Positions 8,611 through 15,959 of a DNA stretch of 64,000 bases are shown piece by piece. Made by a program: the position numbers and the translations under genes. Source of the DNA: Hymenobacter actinosclerus (GTDB lineage: Bacteria > Bacteroidota > Bacteroidia > Cytophagales > Hymenobacteraceae). The stretch is taken from assembly GCF_900111515.1 (NCBI RefSeq), contig NZ_FOHS01000001.1, positions 1,247,419 to 1,311,418 of the forward strand, in the 5' to 3' direction. The notes beneath the pieces were generated by a model. It searched no databases, was not told the DNA's origin, and saw only the letters and a list, made by a program, of their open reading frames with translations. Position 1 is the stretch's first letter, and each line of letters opens with the position of its first letter.

Positions 8611-8656
8611 ACAACGCCCCCGCCCGGCTCTGCAACGAGCCAGACGGGGGCGTCCG
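8611..8656 (-). terminator. Hairpin downstream of the fasciclin gene
   Basis: ACGCCCCCG and CGGGGGCGT form a 9-bp stem, extended by GGCTC/GAGCC inside. It lies about 20 bp beyond the stop of the minus-strand fasciclin gene. The following T-tract is weak, so termination is plausible rather than certain. Confidence 0.6.
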
Positions 8657-8673
8657 AACAACCGTAAGTCGGC

Positions 8674-9240
8674 TTACTTTTTGGCCGGGGCCGTCAGGCT
8701 GGTCGGCATCAGCACGGTGTCGATGGACTGAATAATGCCGTTTTCAGCCACGATGTCGGTGTTGATGACGGTGGCCGTGCTGCCTTTGGAATCCTTGATC
8801 ATAAGGGTGCCGCCCTGGCGCATAACGGTGAGGGTTTCGCCCTGCACAGTTGTCAGCTGCTCGCCGTCTTTGAGGTTGGCGGCCAGGTAGGAGCCGGGCA
8901 CTACGTGGTAGGCCAGCAGCAGGGCCAGCTGGCTTTTGTTGGCGGGCTTTAGCAACTCATCGAGTTTGCCGGCGGGCAGCTTATCGAAGGCGGCGTTGGT
9001 GGGCGCAAATACCGTGTACTTGGTAGCGCCGCGGGCCTGCTCATCGAGCCCGGCCGCCGACACTGCCTTCATCAGGGTGGTGTGGTTGGCAGAGAGCTTC
9101 GACATCTGGAGCAGGTTGCCGTTGGCTTTCTGGGTGAGTGGCGCGCCGGTGGGGGTGCCGGTCTGGGCCGAAGCGGCTGTGCTCAGGCCCAGCGTGAGCA
9201 GGCCGGCGAGCAGAACGGAGAAAAAAGGCTGGTTGCGCAT
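8674..9240 (-). CDS. Secreted fasciclin (FAS1) domain protein
   Basis: 188 residues. A signal peptide (about 1-24, ending ASAQ) precedes one FAS1 domain. TVFAPTNAAFDKLP is the conserved first FAS1 box and YHVVPGSY with the closing IQSIDTVLMP is the second. FAS1 domains mediate adhesion or ligand binding outside the cytoplasm. I start at the ATG at 9240 because it creates the signal peptide; the frame runs upstream to 9324 without coding character. It lies downstream of the TonB receptor on the same strand, separated by about 210 bp, so co-transcription is uncertain. Confidence 0.9.
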   Translation of the reverse strand: MRNQPFFSVLLAGLLTLGLSTAASAQTGTPTGAPLTQKANGNLLQMSKLSANHTTLMKAVSAAGLDEQARGATKYTVFAPTNAAFDKLPAGKLDELLKPANKSQLALLLAYHVVPGSYLAANLKDGEQLTTVQGETLTVMRQGGTLMIKDSKGSTATVINTDIVAENGIIQSIDTVLMPTSLTAPAKK

Positions 9241-9454
9241 ATGAATGTCGTTTGGTAAAAGATTAACGGGTAATAAGTTACGCAGATAGTGTGGCCGGGG
9301 TTGTGGGCAACGGTAGCCAGCCAAAACCAGCCCCGGGCGGCGTTAGCGGCCCCCTGGCCGGAAAATCAGCCGCAGCGGCCCGGCGCCCGTGCCGTTGGGG
9401 CGGGGGCCTAACTGGTTGGTAAAACTGCCGCCGGCCGCTTGCCGGCGGGCCGGC

Positions 9455-12118
9455 TCACAGCCCGTACGTCAGGGTCAGGTAGTACAGGCCGCCCACGCTC
9501 GGGCCGCCCAGGTACGAGGTGTAGTAGTGGTTGAGCACGTTGCTGGCGCCCAGTTTCAAACGCACCTGTGCGGCCACAACGTGGTAGCTCAGCTGGGCAT
9601 CGAGGGTGCCATAGGCCGGCACGGTGCCCACTACCAGAAACGTCTGCGAGAAGTAGGGGTCCTGGTGGCGGTAGTTGAGGCCGAAGCCAAAATTCTCCAC
9701 TACGTTTTCATTGGCCACGCTCAGGTTATAGGCCCAGCGCGGAGTGTTGAAGCCGTCTTCGAGCCCGTCGCCGTTTTCGGTGCGGCGCAGGCGGGTGTAG
9801 GTGGTGTTGGCCCCCAGCAGGTAGCCGCGGCCCACCTCGTAGCGCACCCCGGCCGAGCCTCCGTAGTTGGTCACCCGGCTCTGGGAGTTGGTCCAGAGGC
9901 GGTAGCGGGCCTGGCCGGCGCGGGCGTTAAGCGTCGTGGCCACGGTGTTCAGGTCGGCCGGTCCCAGGGGTTCGCCACCGGCCTTTATGGGCACGTAGGC
10001 CTCCACCTGGGCAATAAAGTCGCGGTAGGAGTTGTAGTAGAAGTCCACGTCGAGCAGCAGCCGGCCCTGGGGCAGCAGCGCCGCTTTGTAGCCGGCTTCG
10101 AGCGAGCGAATCTGCTCCGGCCGGAGGTAGGTGTAGGGGTTTTTCAGCAGGCGGCCCTGGTTTTCGGCAATGGCCTGCTGGCGCTTCTGGGCCGCGGGCT
10201 GGGCGGAGGTGTTGGCGTTGATGGCGGCCGTCACGGCCGTGTTGAACGCGTCGATGCTGGTGCGCAGGTAGCTGTTCTCAAACACCCCGTCCGACATCAC
10301 CCGCAGGCCCCCGATGCGCTTAACCTGGCCGCTGTTGACGTTGGAAAAACCCTCAAACAAGCTCGGGAAGCGGTAACCGCTCTGGTAGCTCAGGCGGAAG
10401 TTCTGCTGCTGGGTGAGCGAGAAAACGGCCGTGAAGCGCGGGTTGAACTTGAGGTCGAAATAGTCGTTTTTGTCTGCCCGCAGTGTGGCCGTCAGCCGCA
10501 GCCGGTCCGCCAGCAAACGCCCGCCGGCCTGCACAAAGCCCCCCGTTTTGGCATATGTAAGGTTGTCGCGGAGCGGGTCCTGGCCCGGCCGCGGGTTGAT
10601 GAAGTAGTTGCCGTCGGGTACCACCACGTAGGTGCGGTGGTCGGCCCCGGCCAGCACATCCAGGTTGGCCGGCAGCGCCCCGCCCCGCCGGCGCCAGGCC
10701 TCGGCCAGGTTCACCTGGGCCTCAGCGTGCAGCAGGTCGGCCTGCACGCGCAGGGCCGCGCCCTGGTCCCAGTTATTGATGTTCTGCAGCTCGCCCAGCC
10801 GTTGGTAATAGGCCGGGGTGCCGGGCTGCAGGCGGCCGGCATCGGCTGCGGTGCGGGCGCTGGTGTGGGCCTGGGCCACCGTCTGGCCCGCCGCGGTGGC
10901 CGCATTCCAGGCCGTGGTGTACAGGGCGTTCCAGGCGGCATCGGGCCTGAAGCTGCGGTCCAGGTTCTCACCCATCGAGCGCAGGTTGTAGCTGCGGCCG
11001 GTGTTTTCCAGCGTGGCGTAGGCGCGGGCCTGCACTACGGGCGTGGTCAGCGTCAGGGCGTGCTGCTGCAGGCGGTAGTTCTGCAGGCGGAAACGGTTCG
11101 AGCGTTGGTACACGTTGTCGAAGCCGGCCACCCGGTAGGTGTAGGCCAGCTCCACGCCGGGCCGGAAGCGGTAGTGCAGCGCCGCATCGGCCTTCAGGCT
11201 TTTGATGGTGTAGTCCACCAAATCGCGCTCGTCGTAGCCGGTGCGGGCTACCACGTACTGCCGGCCGCCCAGCGTGAGCGTGCTGCGGTCCGACGATTCG
11301 TTGCCGTAGCTGTTGACCGGGTCGCGGGCCGGGTTATCGGCCCCCAACAGGCCGGTGGTGGCGTTGCCGTTGGCAAACAGGTCGGTCTGGTCGTTGGCCA
11401 CCCAGTCGGCGGCGCGCAGGTAGGTGCCGTTCACTTTAAAGGCCAGCTTCTCGGGCACCAGTACCTGGGCGTAGCGCAGGCTGGTTTCCGAATACAGGTT
11501 TTCCGGCGAGCTGCCCAGCCCCAGGGTGCGCACGCTGGGGTCGCGCAGGTGGTTGAGGCCGGTTTGCTGGCGCACGCTCAGTCCCTGAAAACTAAAGGGG
11601 TTTCGGGTCTGGAAATTGGCCAGCCCGTTGATGGCGTTGAGCCCGTAGAGGGCCGCCGCCGTGCCGGGCACCACTTCCACACTCCGGATATCCAGGTCGC
11701 TGGGCCCAAGCACGTTGCCGATGGGCCCGCCAATGTGCGGCGCCTGGTTGTCTACGCCGTCGACGAGCTGGGCAAAGCGCACGTTGGTGGTGTTGGTGAA
11801 GCCCCGGGCGTTGATGACCTTAAAGCCCAGGCTGGGCGAAATAACCTGCACGCCTTTCAGGTGCTCAATGGCGTCGAAAAACGAGGGCGCGGGCGTGAGC
11901 CGCAGGGCGCGGGCATTGAGCTTCTCCACTGTCACCGGCGACTGCAGAAAGCTCTCCTCCACCCGCGAGGCCGCCACCACTACCTCGCTGAGGGTGCTGC
12001 GCACGGTATCTGCCGGGCTCGGGCGGCGGGCGGGGGCCTGGGCCGCGGCCGCGTGGGCCAGGGCCAGCGAAGCCAAACCGGCCGTTGCCCGGGCAACAAA
12101 GCGTAAGGTCTGTTTCAT
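9455..12118 (-). CDS. TonB-dependent outer-membrane receptor next to molybdenum-related genes
   Basis: About 887 residues. A signal peptide (about 1-26, ending AAAAQ) is followed by a plug domain (SEVVVAASRVEESFLQ through RSVEVVPGTAAALYG) and a 22-strand-type barrel ending in a beta strand with terminal leucine after YYLTLTY. It lacks the carboxypeptidase-like N-terminal domain of SusC proteins and no SusD gene is near, so it is a classic siderophore- or metal-type transporter. The gene begins 16 bp after the molybdopterin-fold gene upstream, so they probably form one operon. The ligand is unknown; a molybdenum species is an inference from context. Confidence 0.92.
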   Translation of the reverse strand: MKQTLRFVARATAGLASLALAHAAAAQAPARRPSPADTVRSTLSEVVVAASRVEESFLQSPVTVEKLNARALRLTPAPSFFDAIEHLKGVQVISPSLGFKVINARGFTNTTNVRFAQLVDGVDNQAPHIGGPIGNVLGPSDLDIRSVEVVPGTAAALYGLNAINGLANFQTRNPFSFQGLSVRQQTGLNHLRDPSVRTLGLGSSPENLYSETSLRYAQVLVPEKLAFKVNGTYLRAADWVANDQTDLFANGNATTGLLGADNPARDPVNSYGNESSDRSTLTLGGRQYVVARTGYDERDLVDYTIKSLKADAALHYRFRPGVELAYTYRVAGFDNVYQRSNRFRLQNYRLQQHALTLTTPVVQARAYATLENTGRSYNLRSMGENLDRSFRPDAAWNALYTTAWNAATAAGQTVAQAHTSARTAADAGRLQPGTPAYYQRLGELQNINNWDQGAALRVQADLLHAEAQVNLAEAWRRRGGALPANLDVLAGADHRTYVVVPDGNYFINPRPGQDPLRDNLTYAKTGGFVQAGGRLLADRLRLTATLRADKNDYFDLKFNPRFTAVFSLTQQQNFRLSYQSGYRFPSLFEGFSNVNSGQVKRIGGLRVMSDGVFENSYLRTSIDAFNTAVTAAINANTSAQPAAQKRQQAIAENQGRLLKNPYTYLRPEQIRSLEAGYKAALLPQGRLLLDVDFYYNSYRDFIAQVEAYVPIKAGGEPLGPADLNTVATTLNARAGQARYRLWTNSQSRVTNYGGSAGVRYEVGRGYLLGANTTYTRLRRTENGDGLEDGFNTPRWAYNLSVANENVVENFGFGLNYRHQDPYFSQTFLVVGTVPAYGTLDAQLSYHVVAAQVRLKLGASNVLNHYYTSYLGGPSVGGLYYLTLTYGL

Positions 12119-12133
12119 CAGCGCAGCCACCAG

Positions 12134-12700
12134 TTATTGAACGTTGACTACGCGCAGATCCGTGAGCTGGCGCACCCAGCGGGTAGGTCGCTTTTCCAGG
12201 GGCACAACAAGCTGATAGGGGCCATTTTTGGCCGGCAGCGGCTGCCCGTCGAGCTGGTCGGCCAGCAGAATGGGTTGGGTGGCAAAGGCGGGGTCGATTT
12301 CGGGCAGGGCAAACACGGCCTGGTAGCCGTCGGCGCCGGTGGCCAGCACGGCCTGGGCCAGTACCGGCCCGTGGATGCTGGCGCCGGCCGGTGCCCCGGC
12401 CAGGGCCAGCACATCGGCCAGCGCTACGCCCCGGTACACGCGCCGGCGGCCTTCCTGGTCGGTAAGGGCCTGCTCGCGGCGGGGCAGGGCGGCCAGTTCG
12501 GCGGCGGTAAGCGTGCGGGGCGTGGCCACCAGGCCCCCGATGCGCAGGGTAGTGAGGCCGGGCCGCGTGGCTTTGGTGGCGGTCGGGGTGGCGGCGGGGC
12601 GGGCCTGCCCCCGCGCCGACAACGCGCTGCCGCTCCAGAGTGTCAGCCAGCCGGCCATCAGCAACGGGAAGCCCCACCGGGCAGGGAAGAATTTCGGCAT
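12134..12700 (-). CDS. Secreted molybdopterin-oxidoreductase-fold protein lacking cysteine
   Basis: 188 residues. A signal peptide or anchor (about 8-30) is followed by a small sulfite-oxidase-type domain: LRIGGLVATPRTLTAAELAA, YRGVALADVLALAG, DGYQAVFALPEI and NGPYQLVVPLEK are the usual landmarks. In catalytic members a cysteine coordinates molybdenum; this protein contains no cysteine at all. It is therefore likely a non-catalytic binding protein in the periplasm. It sits between a ModE-type regulator and a TonB receptor on one strand, which suggests a role in molybdate or cofactor handling. Confidence 0.8.
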   Translation of the reverse strand: MPKFFPARWGFPLLMAGWLTLWSGSALSARGQARPAATPTATKATRPGLTTLRIGGLVATPRTLTAAELAALPRREQALTDQEGRRRVYRGVALADVLALAGAPAGASIHGPVLAQAVLATGADGYQAVFALPEIDPAFATQPILLADQLDGQPLPAKNGPYQLVVPLEKRPTRWVRQLTDLRVVNVQ

Positions 12701-12770
12701 GCGGCAAACGGTTATATCCGAACAAATATAACGACGGTCCCGACTTACGCTTGCCTTTTTTTTCGTTGCT

Positions 12771-13130
12771 TCAGGAATACAGCCGGGCGGTTTCGGCGGC
12801 CAGGAAAGCCGCGAACCGGTCGTGCATGGCCCGGAACTCGGCCACGACCTGCTCGCCGGCCGGGGTGAGCCCGGCGCCGCCGCCGCGCCGGCCGCCCGTT
12901 TGGGTTTGTACCAGCGGCGTGCGCACCTGCGCGTTCATGGACGAAACCAGGTCCCAGGCCCGTTTATACGACATGTTCATGGCCCGGGCCGCCTGCGAAA
13001 TGGAACCCAGCACCGCAATATGCTCCAACAGCTGCAGGCGTCCGATGCCCATAAACCGGTCGTCGGGGCCCTGCAGCCACAGCCGGCCATCGAAGCGAAA
13101 CGGCACACTGGCCAGCAGCAACTCTTTCAT
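12771..13130 (-). CDS. ModE-type winged-helix regulator, DNA-binding domain only
   Basis: 119 residues. The central part, LEHIAVLGSISQAARAMNMSY followed by KRAWDLVSSMN, is the LysR-like winged helix of ModE proteins, and GGRRGGGAGLTPAGEQVV is the wing and exit helix. Full ModE carries two C-terminal molybdate-binding (MOP) domains; this protein ends before them, so it cannot sense molybdate the classical way. ATG 13130 fits the family start better than ATG 13154. It precedes the molybdopterin-fold and TonB receptor genes, and the PaoABC-like operon begins about 950 bp away on the opposite strand; both are candidate targets. Confidence 0.88.
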   Translation of the reverse strand: MKELLLASVPFRFDGRLWLQGPDDRFMGIGRLQLLEHIAVLGSISQAARAMNMSYKRAWDLVSSMNAQVRTPLVQTQTGGRRGGGAGLTPAGEQVVAEFRAMHDRFAAFLAAETARLYS

Positions 13131-13319
13131 AATACAATGGGTAGGGTGCAACATCAGGCAGAAGGCAAAATTGCGGGTTTCCTGCTTATCTGCCTCCCCG
13201 CTCTGTGCCGCCGCACCACCGGGCCGGCTTCTGCTTACGCTGCCTCAATGCCGGCACTCGCCGCTGGAAAGCCCGCAGCGCAGAGGGCCGGGGCCGGCGT
13301 GCCTGCGCTGCGGGACCGG

Positions 13320-13832
13320 TTAGCCGGGGCTGTAGAGCAAGGGCAGGGGTGAGGTGCTGGCGGCGGCAGGTGGCTGCAAGCTGCTCGGGTCGGGCCGGTT
13401 GGCCCATTCGGCCAGCAGTTCGGGCACCCGGGGCGAGTCGTCGGTGAGCCACTGCAGGGCCGTTTGGGGGTCGTCGAAGTACTGGGCGTCGAAGCGGATA
13501 TCGGCCTTCACCAGGTCGTGCAGGGAATCGACGGTGAGCTGGTGGTAAGTCTGGTGGCTGGCGACGATGAGCACCAGGCGCTCCAGGGGCAGAGTCACGA
13601 GGTCGGGCATAAAGTTGGTGACCAGCCACAGCTCATCGTACACCGACAGTAGCGGCACAGTGCGCATATCAATCAGCAGGTGGCGGATGGCGTGCTTATG
13701 GGCCAGCGCCAGCAGGGCCGTTACCTCGTGGCGGCGCAGTTCCGATTCGGCCACCATCCGGTAGCCCACCCGCAACAGGTCCAGCTCGGCATCAGTCTGC
13801 AAGCAGAAAGTAGAAAGGCAGTAATGAAGCAT
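13320..13832 (-). CDS. Small STAS-like protein, paralogue A
   Basis: About 170 residues with no recognised catalytic motif. Alternating strands and helices, with HLLIDMRTVPLLSVYDELWL and a closing FDDPQTALQWL, look like the STAS/SpoIIAA-like fold. The same layout occurs in genes at 43920 and 51617, so this is a small paralogous family. The end has a proline/serine-rich tail. I start at ATG 13832, which aligns with paralogue C; ATG 13847 is also in frame. The role may be regulatory or protein-binding, but nothing in the sequence proves it. Confidence 0.7.
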   Translation of the reverse strand: MLHYCLSTFCLQTDAELDLLRVGYRMVAESELRRHEVTALLALAHKHAIRHLLIDMRTVPLLSVYDELWLVTNFMPDLVTLPLERLVLIVASHQTYHQLTVDSLHDLVKADIRFDAQYFDDPQTALQWLTDDSPRVPELLAEWANRPDPSSLQPPAAASTSPLPLLYSPG

Positions 13833-14075
13833 GCGGCAAAATAGCATAATAAGCCATTAGCGGCTGAACCCGACCGCGTGAAATGGCCGGCTATTGAACG
13901 GCGCGAAAGCGCAACCGTAAGCCAGCCCTCGGACGGGGGCAGGCTCAACGGTGGCAACATCCCGGCTGAAGCCCGGTTTTACCAACTTAATTGCCGCCGC
14001 CCATAACGCGCCGCCGCCGGCTGCGTATGCCGGTAATACCCGCCCGGCGGCCCCTACGCATTCCATTTCAGCTAT

Positions 14076-14696
14076 ATGTCCCAGCCTTCTACCCCCGCCC
14101 CCCGCAACCCCGACGGCTCGCGCCGCACCTTCATGAAGCAGGCCGGCGGCATGCTGGGCCTGGCCCTGGCGCCGCCCTTTCTGGCCCAGGCCGAGCGCCT
14201 GACGGCCCTTTCTAAAAAAGTAGCAGGCGTGTCCACCATCAGCCTGAAAGTAAACGGCACCGTGCGCAGCATCCGGGCCGAGCCCCGCGTAACGCTGCTC
14301 GACGCCCTGCGCGAATACCTCGACCTGACGGGCTCCAAGAAAGGCTGCGACCATGGCCAGTGCGGCGCCTGCACGGTGCTCGTAGACGGCCGCCGCGTGA
14401 ACAGCTGCCTCACGCTGGCCGTGATGAGCCAGGGCAAGGAAATTACCACCATCGAAGGCCTGGCCAAGGAAGGGGGTGAGCTGCATCCTATGCAGGCCGC
14501 TTTCCTCAAGCACGACGGTTTCCAGTGCGGCTACTGCACGCCGGGCCAGATACTTTCGGGCATTGCCTGCGTGCAGGAGGGCCACGCCGGCTCCGAAGCC
14601 GAGGTGCGCGAGTGGATGAGCGGCAACCTCTGCCGTTGCAGCGCCTACCCCAACATCACGGCTGCCATTCTGGAGGCGAAAGGCAAGATGGGGTGA
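14076..14696 (+). CDS. paoA: Aldehyde oxidoreductase, Tat-exported 2Fe-2S subunit (PaoA-like)
   Basis: 206 residues. SRRTFMK (about 15-21) starts a twin-arginine signal, so the folded complex is exported to the periplasm. The first [2Fe-2S] cluster uses C91, C96, C99 and C111 (GCDHGQCGAC), and the second uses C151, C154, C186 and C188 (CGYC and NLCRCSAY). This is the xanthine dehydrogenase family small subunit, like PaoA (YagT) of E. coli. The paoB- and paoC-like genes follow on the same strand, separated by palindromes, and form a PaoABC-type enzyme that oxidises aldehydes to acids. Confidence 0.93.
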   Translation: MSQPSTPAPRNPDGSRRTFMKQAGGMLGLALAPPFLAQAERLTALSKKVAGVSTISLKVNGTVRSIRAEPRVTLLDALREYLDLTGSKKGCDHGQCGACTVLVDGRRVNSCLTLAVMSQGKEITTIEGLAKEGGELHPMQAAFLKHDGFQCGYCTPGQILSGIACVQEGHAGSEAEVREWMSGNLCRCSAYPNITAAILEAKGKMG

Positions 14697-14729
14697 TGGG
14701 GTTGAGAAGTGAAAGGAACAAACAAAAGA

Positions 14730-14827
14730 AACGTCATGCAGAGCGGAGCGAAGCATCTCGCGTGCTGACGTCGATTAAGTAACCCAATGTCAGCACGCGA
14801 GATGCTTCGCTCCGCTCTGCATGACGT
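14730..14827. repeat. Intergenic palindrome P4 (GTCATGCAGAGCG family)
   Basis: AACGTCATGCAGAGCGGAGC and its reverse complement flank a short loop of about 18 nt; TCTCGCGTGCTGAC is part of the stem. It separates paoA from paoB inside one operon and is open in the paoB frame. Confidence 0.92.
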
Positions 14828-14850
14828 TCTTCCCAAGCCCACCCTCTGCC

Positions 14851-15837
14851 ATGAATAACTTCTCCTATACCCAGGCCGATAAAGCCAAGGACGCCACGGC
14901 GGCCAAGCGCGACGATAAGTCGGCGGCCTTTATTGCCGGCGGCACCACGCTGCTCGATTTGATGAAGCTCAATGTGGAAAACCACGGCCAGCTGATTGAC
15001 GTGAACCTGCTGCCTTTCCGGGGCATAGCGATGACCAAGGACGGGTTGCGCATCGGGGCGCTGGAGCGCATGAGCGACGTGGGGGCGCACCCGCTGGTGG
15101 TGCAGCAGTTTGCTATGGTGTCGGAGTCGCTGCTGCTGGCGGCCTCGGCCCAGCTGCGCAACATGGCTAGCATCGGGGGCAACGTGCTGCAGCGCACCCG
15201 CTGCGGCTACTTCCGCGATACGGCCTTTCCGTGCAACAAGCGCGAGCCCGGCAGCGGCTGCCCGGCCCTGGAGGGCGACAACCGCAATCTGGCCATCCTG
15301 GGCACCAGCGACGCCTGCATCGCCACCAGCTACCCCGGCGACCTGGCCGTGGCCCTGATTGCGCTGGACGCGGTGCTGACGCTGGAAAACGCCAAGGGCA
15401 AGCAGCGGCAGGTGCCGCTCACCAAGTTCTACCTGCTGCCCGGCACCACACCCCAGCGCGAAACCGTGCTGGAGGCCGACGAGCTGATTGTAGCCGTCAC
15501 GATTCCGCAGACCGAAATGGCCCGCAAGTCGAAGTACCTGAAGGTGCGCGACCGGGCCTCCTACGCCTACGCGCTGGTATCGGCGGCGGTGGGGCTGGAG
15601 GTGCAGGGCGGAGTGGTGAAAGGGGCCCGCGTAGCACTGGGGGGCGTAGGGGCCCAGCCCTGGCGCTGCTTCGAGGCCGAGAAGATGTTGGTGGGCAAGC
15701 CGGCCACCGAGGCCACGTTCCGGGCCGCCGCCGAGGTGGCGCTGCGCGGGGCCAAACCGCGCGAGCACAACACTTTCAAAGTAGAAATGGCGCAGAATAC
15801 GCTGGTGCGGGCCCTGAGTGAGGTAGCCGCTGCCTGA
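14851..15837 (+). CDS. paoB: Aldehyde oxidoreductase, FAD and 4Fe-4S subunit (PaoB-like)
   Basis: 328 residues. FIAGGTTLLDLMK is the FAD-binding loop of the xanthine dehydrogenase medium subunit, and the CO dehydrogenase flavoprotein C-terminal domain follows. PaoB has an extra loop carrying a [4Fe-4S] cluster; here cysteines at about 118, 128, 137 and 156 (RCGYFRDTAFPCNKREPGSG and nearby) fit it. I start at ATG 14851; the frame extends into the palindrome upstream only because that repeat lacks stops. Electrons likely pass from the molybdenum subunit via PaoA to this flavin. Confidence 0.93.
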   Translation: MNNFSYTQADKAKDATAAKRDDKSAAFIAGGTTLLDLMKLNVENHGQLIDVNLLPFRGIAMTKDGLRIGALERMSDVGAHPLVVQQFAMVSESLLLAASAQLRNMASIGGNVLQRTRCGYFRDTAFPCNKREPGSGCPALEGDNRNLAILGTSDACIATSYPGDLAVALIALDAVLTLENAKGKQRQVPLTKFYLLPGTTPQRETVLEADELIVAVTIPQTEMARKSKYLKVRDRASYAYALVSAAVGLEVQGGVVKGARVALGGVGAQPWRCFEAEKMLVGKPATEATFRAAAEVALRGAKPREHNTFKVEMAQNTLVRALSEVAAA

Positions 15838-15848
15838 TTGCCCTAATA

Positions 15849-15946
15849 GCTTTCCCGCAGAGGCGCGCAGAGATTTCCGCAGAGGTTCGCGGAGGTCGTT
15901 CTCTGCGAACCTCTGCGACACCCTCCGCGCTTCTCTGCGGGAAACA
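15849..15946. repeat. Intergenic palindrome (CGCAGAGG family)
   Basis: TTTCCCGCAGAGGCGCGCAG at the left is mirrored by CGCGCTTCTCTGCGGGAAAC at the right, with a second inner stem built on GCAGAGGTTCGC. It lies between paoB and paoC. The palindrome at 58797-58888 uses the same CTCTGCG and CTCCGCG words. Confidence 0.85.
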
Positions 15947-15959
15947 AATCTGAACTGAT

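Noticed and set aside
8428..8661. A 77-codon minus-strand frame upstream of the fasciclin terminator
   Set aside because: Arg- and Cys-rich with no family resemblance and overlapping a hairpin; probably chance.
9389..12106. A plus-strand open frame of 905 codons opposite the TonB receptor gene
   Set aside because: It is rich in Gly, Val, His and Gln with no domain features and lies fully antisense to a receptor with signal peptide and plug motifs. Long antisense frames are common in GC-rich genomes.
13131..13319. Possible small gene between the STAS-like and ModE-type genes
   Set aside because: No frame with plausible composition; a GC-rich stretch with weak dyads only.
13205..13629. Frames overlapping the STAS-like gene A on both strands
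   Set aside because: The paralogues at 43920 and 51617 support the 13320-13832 frame; the others are low-complexity shadows.
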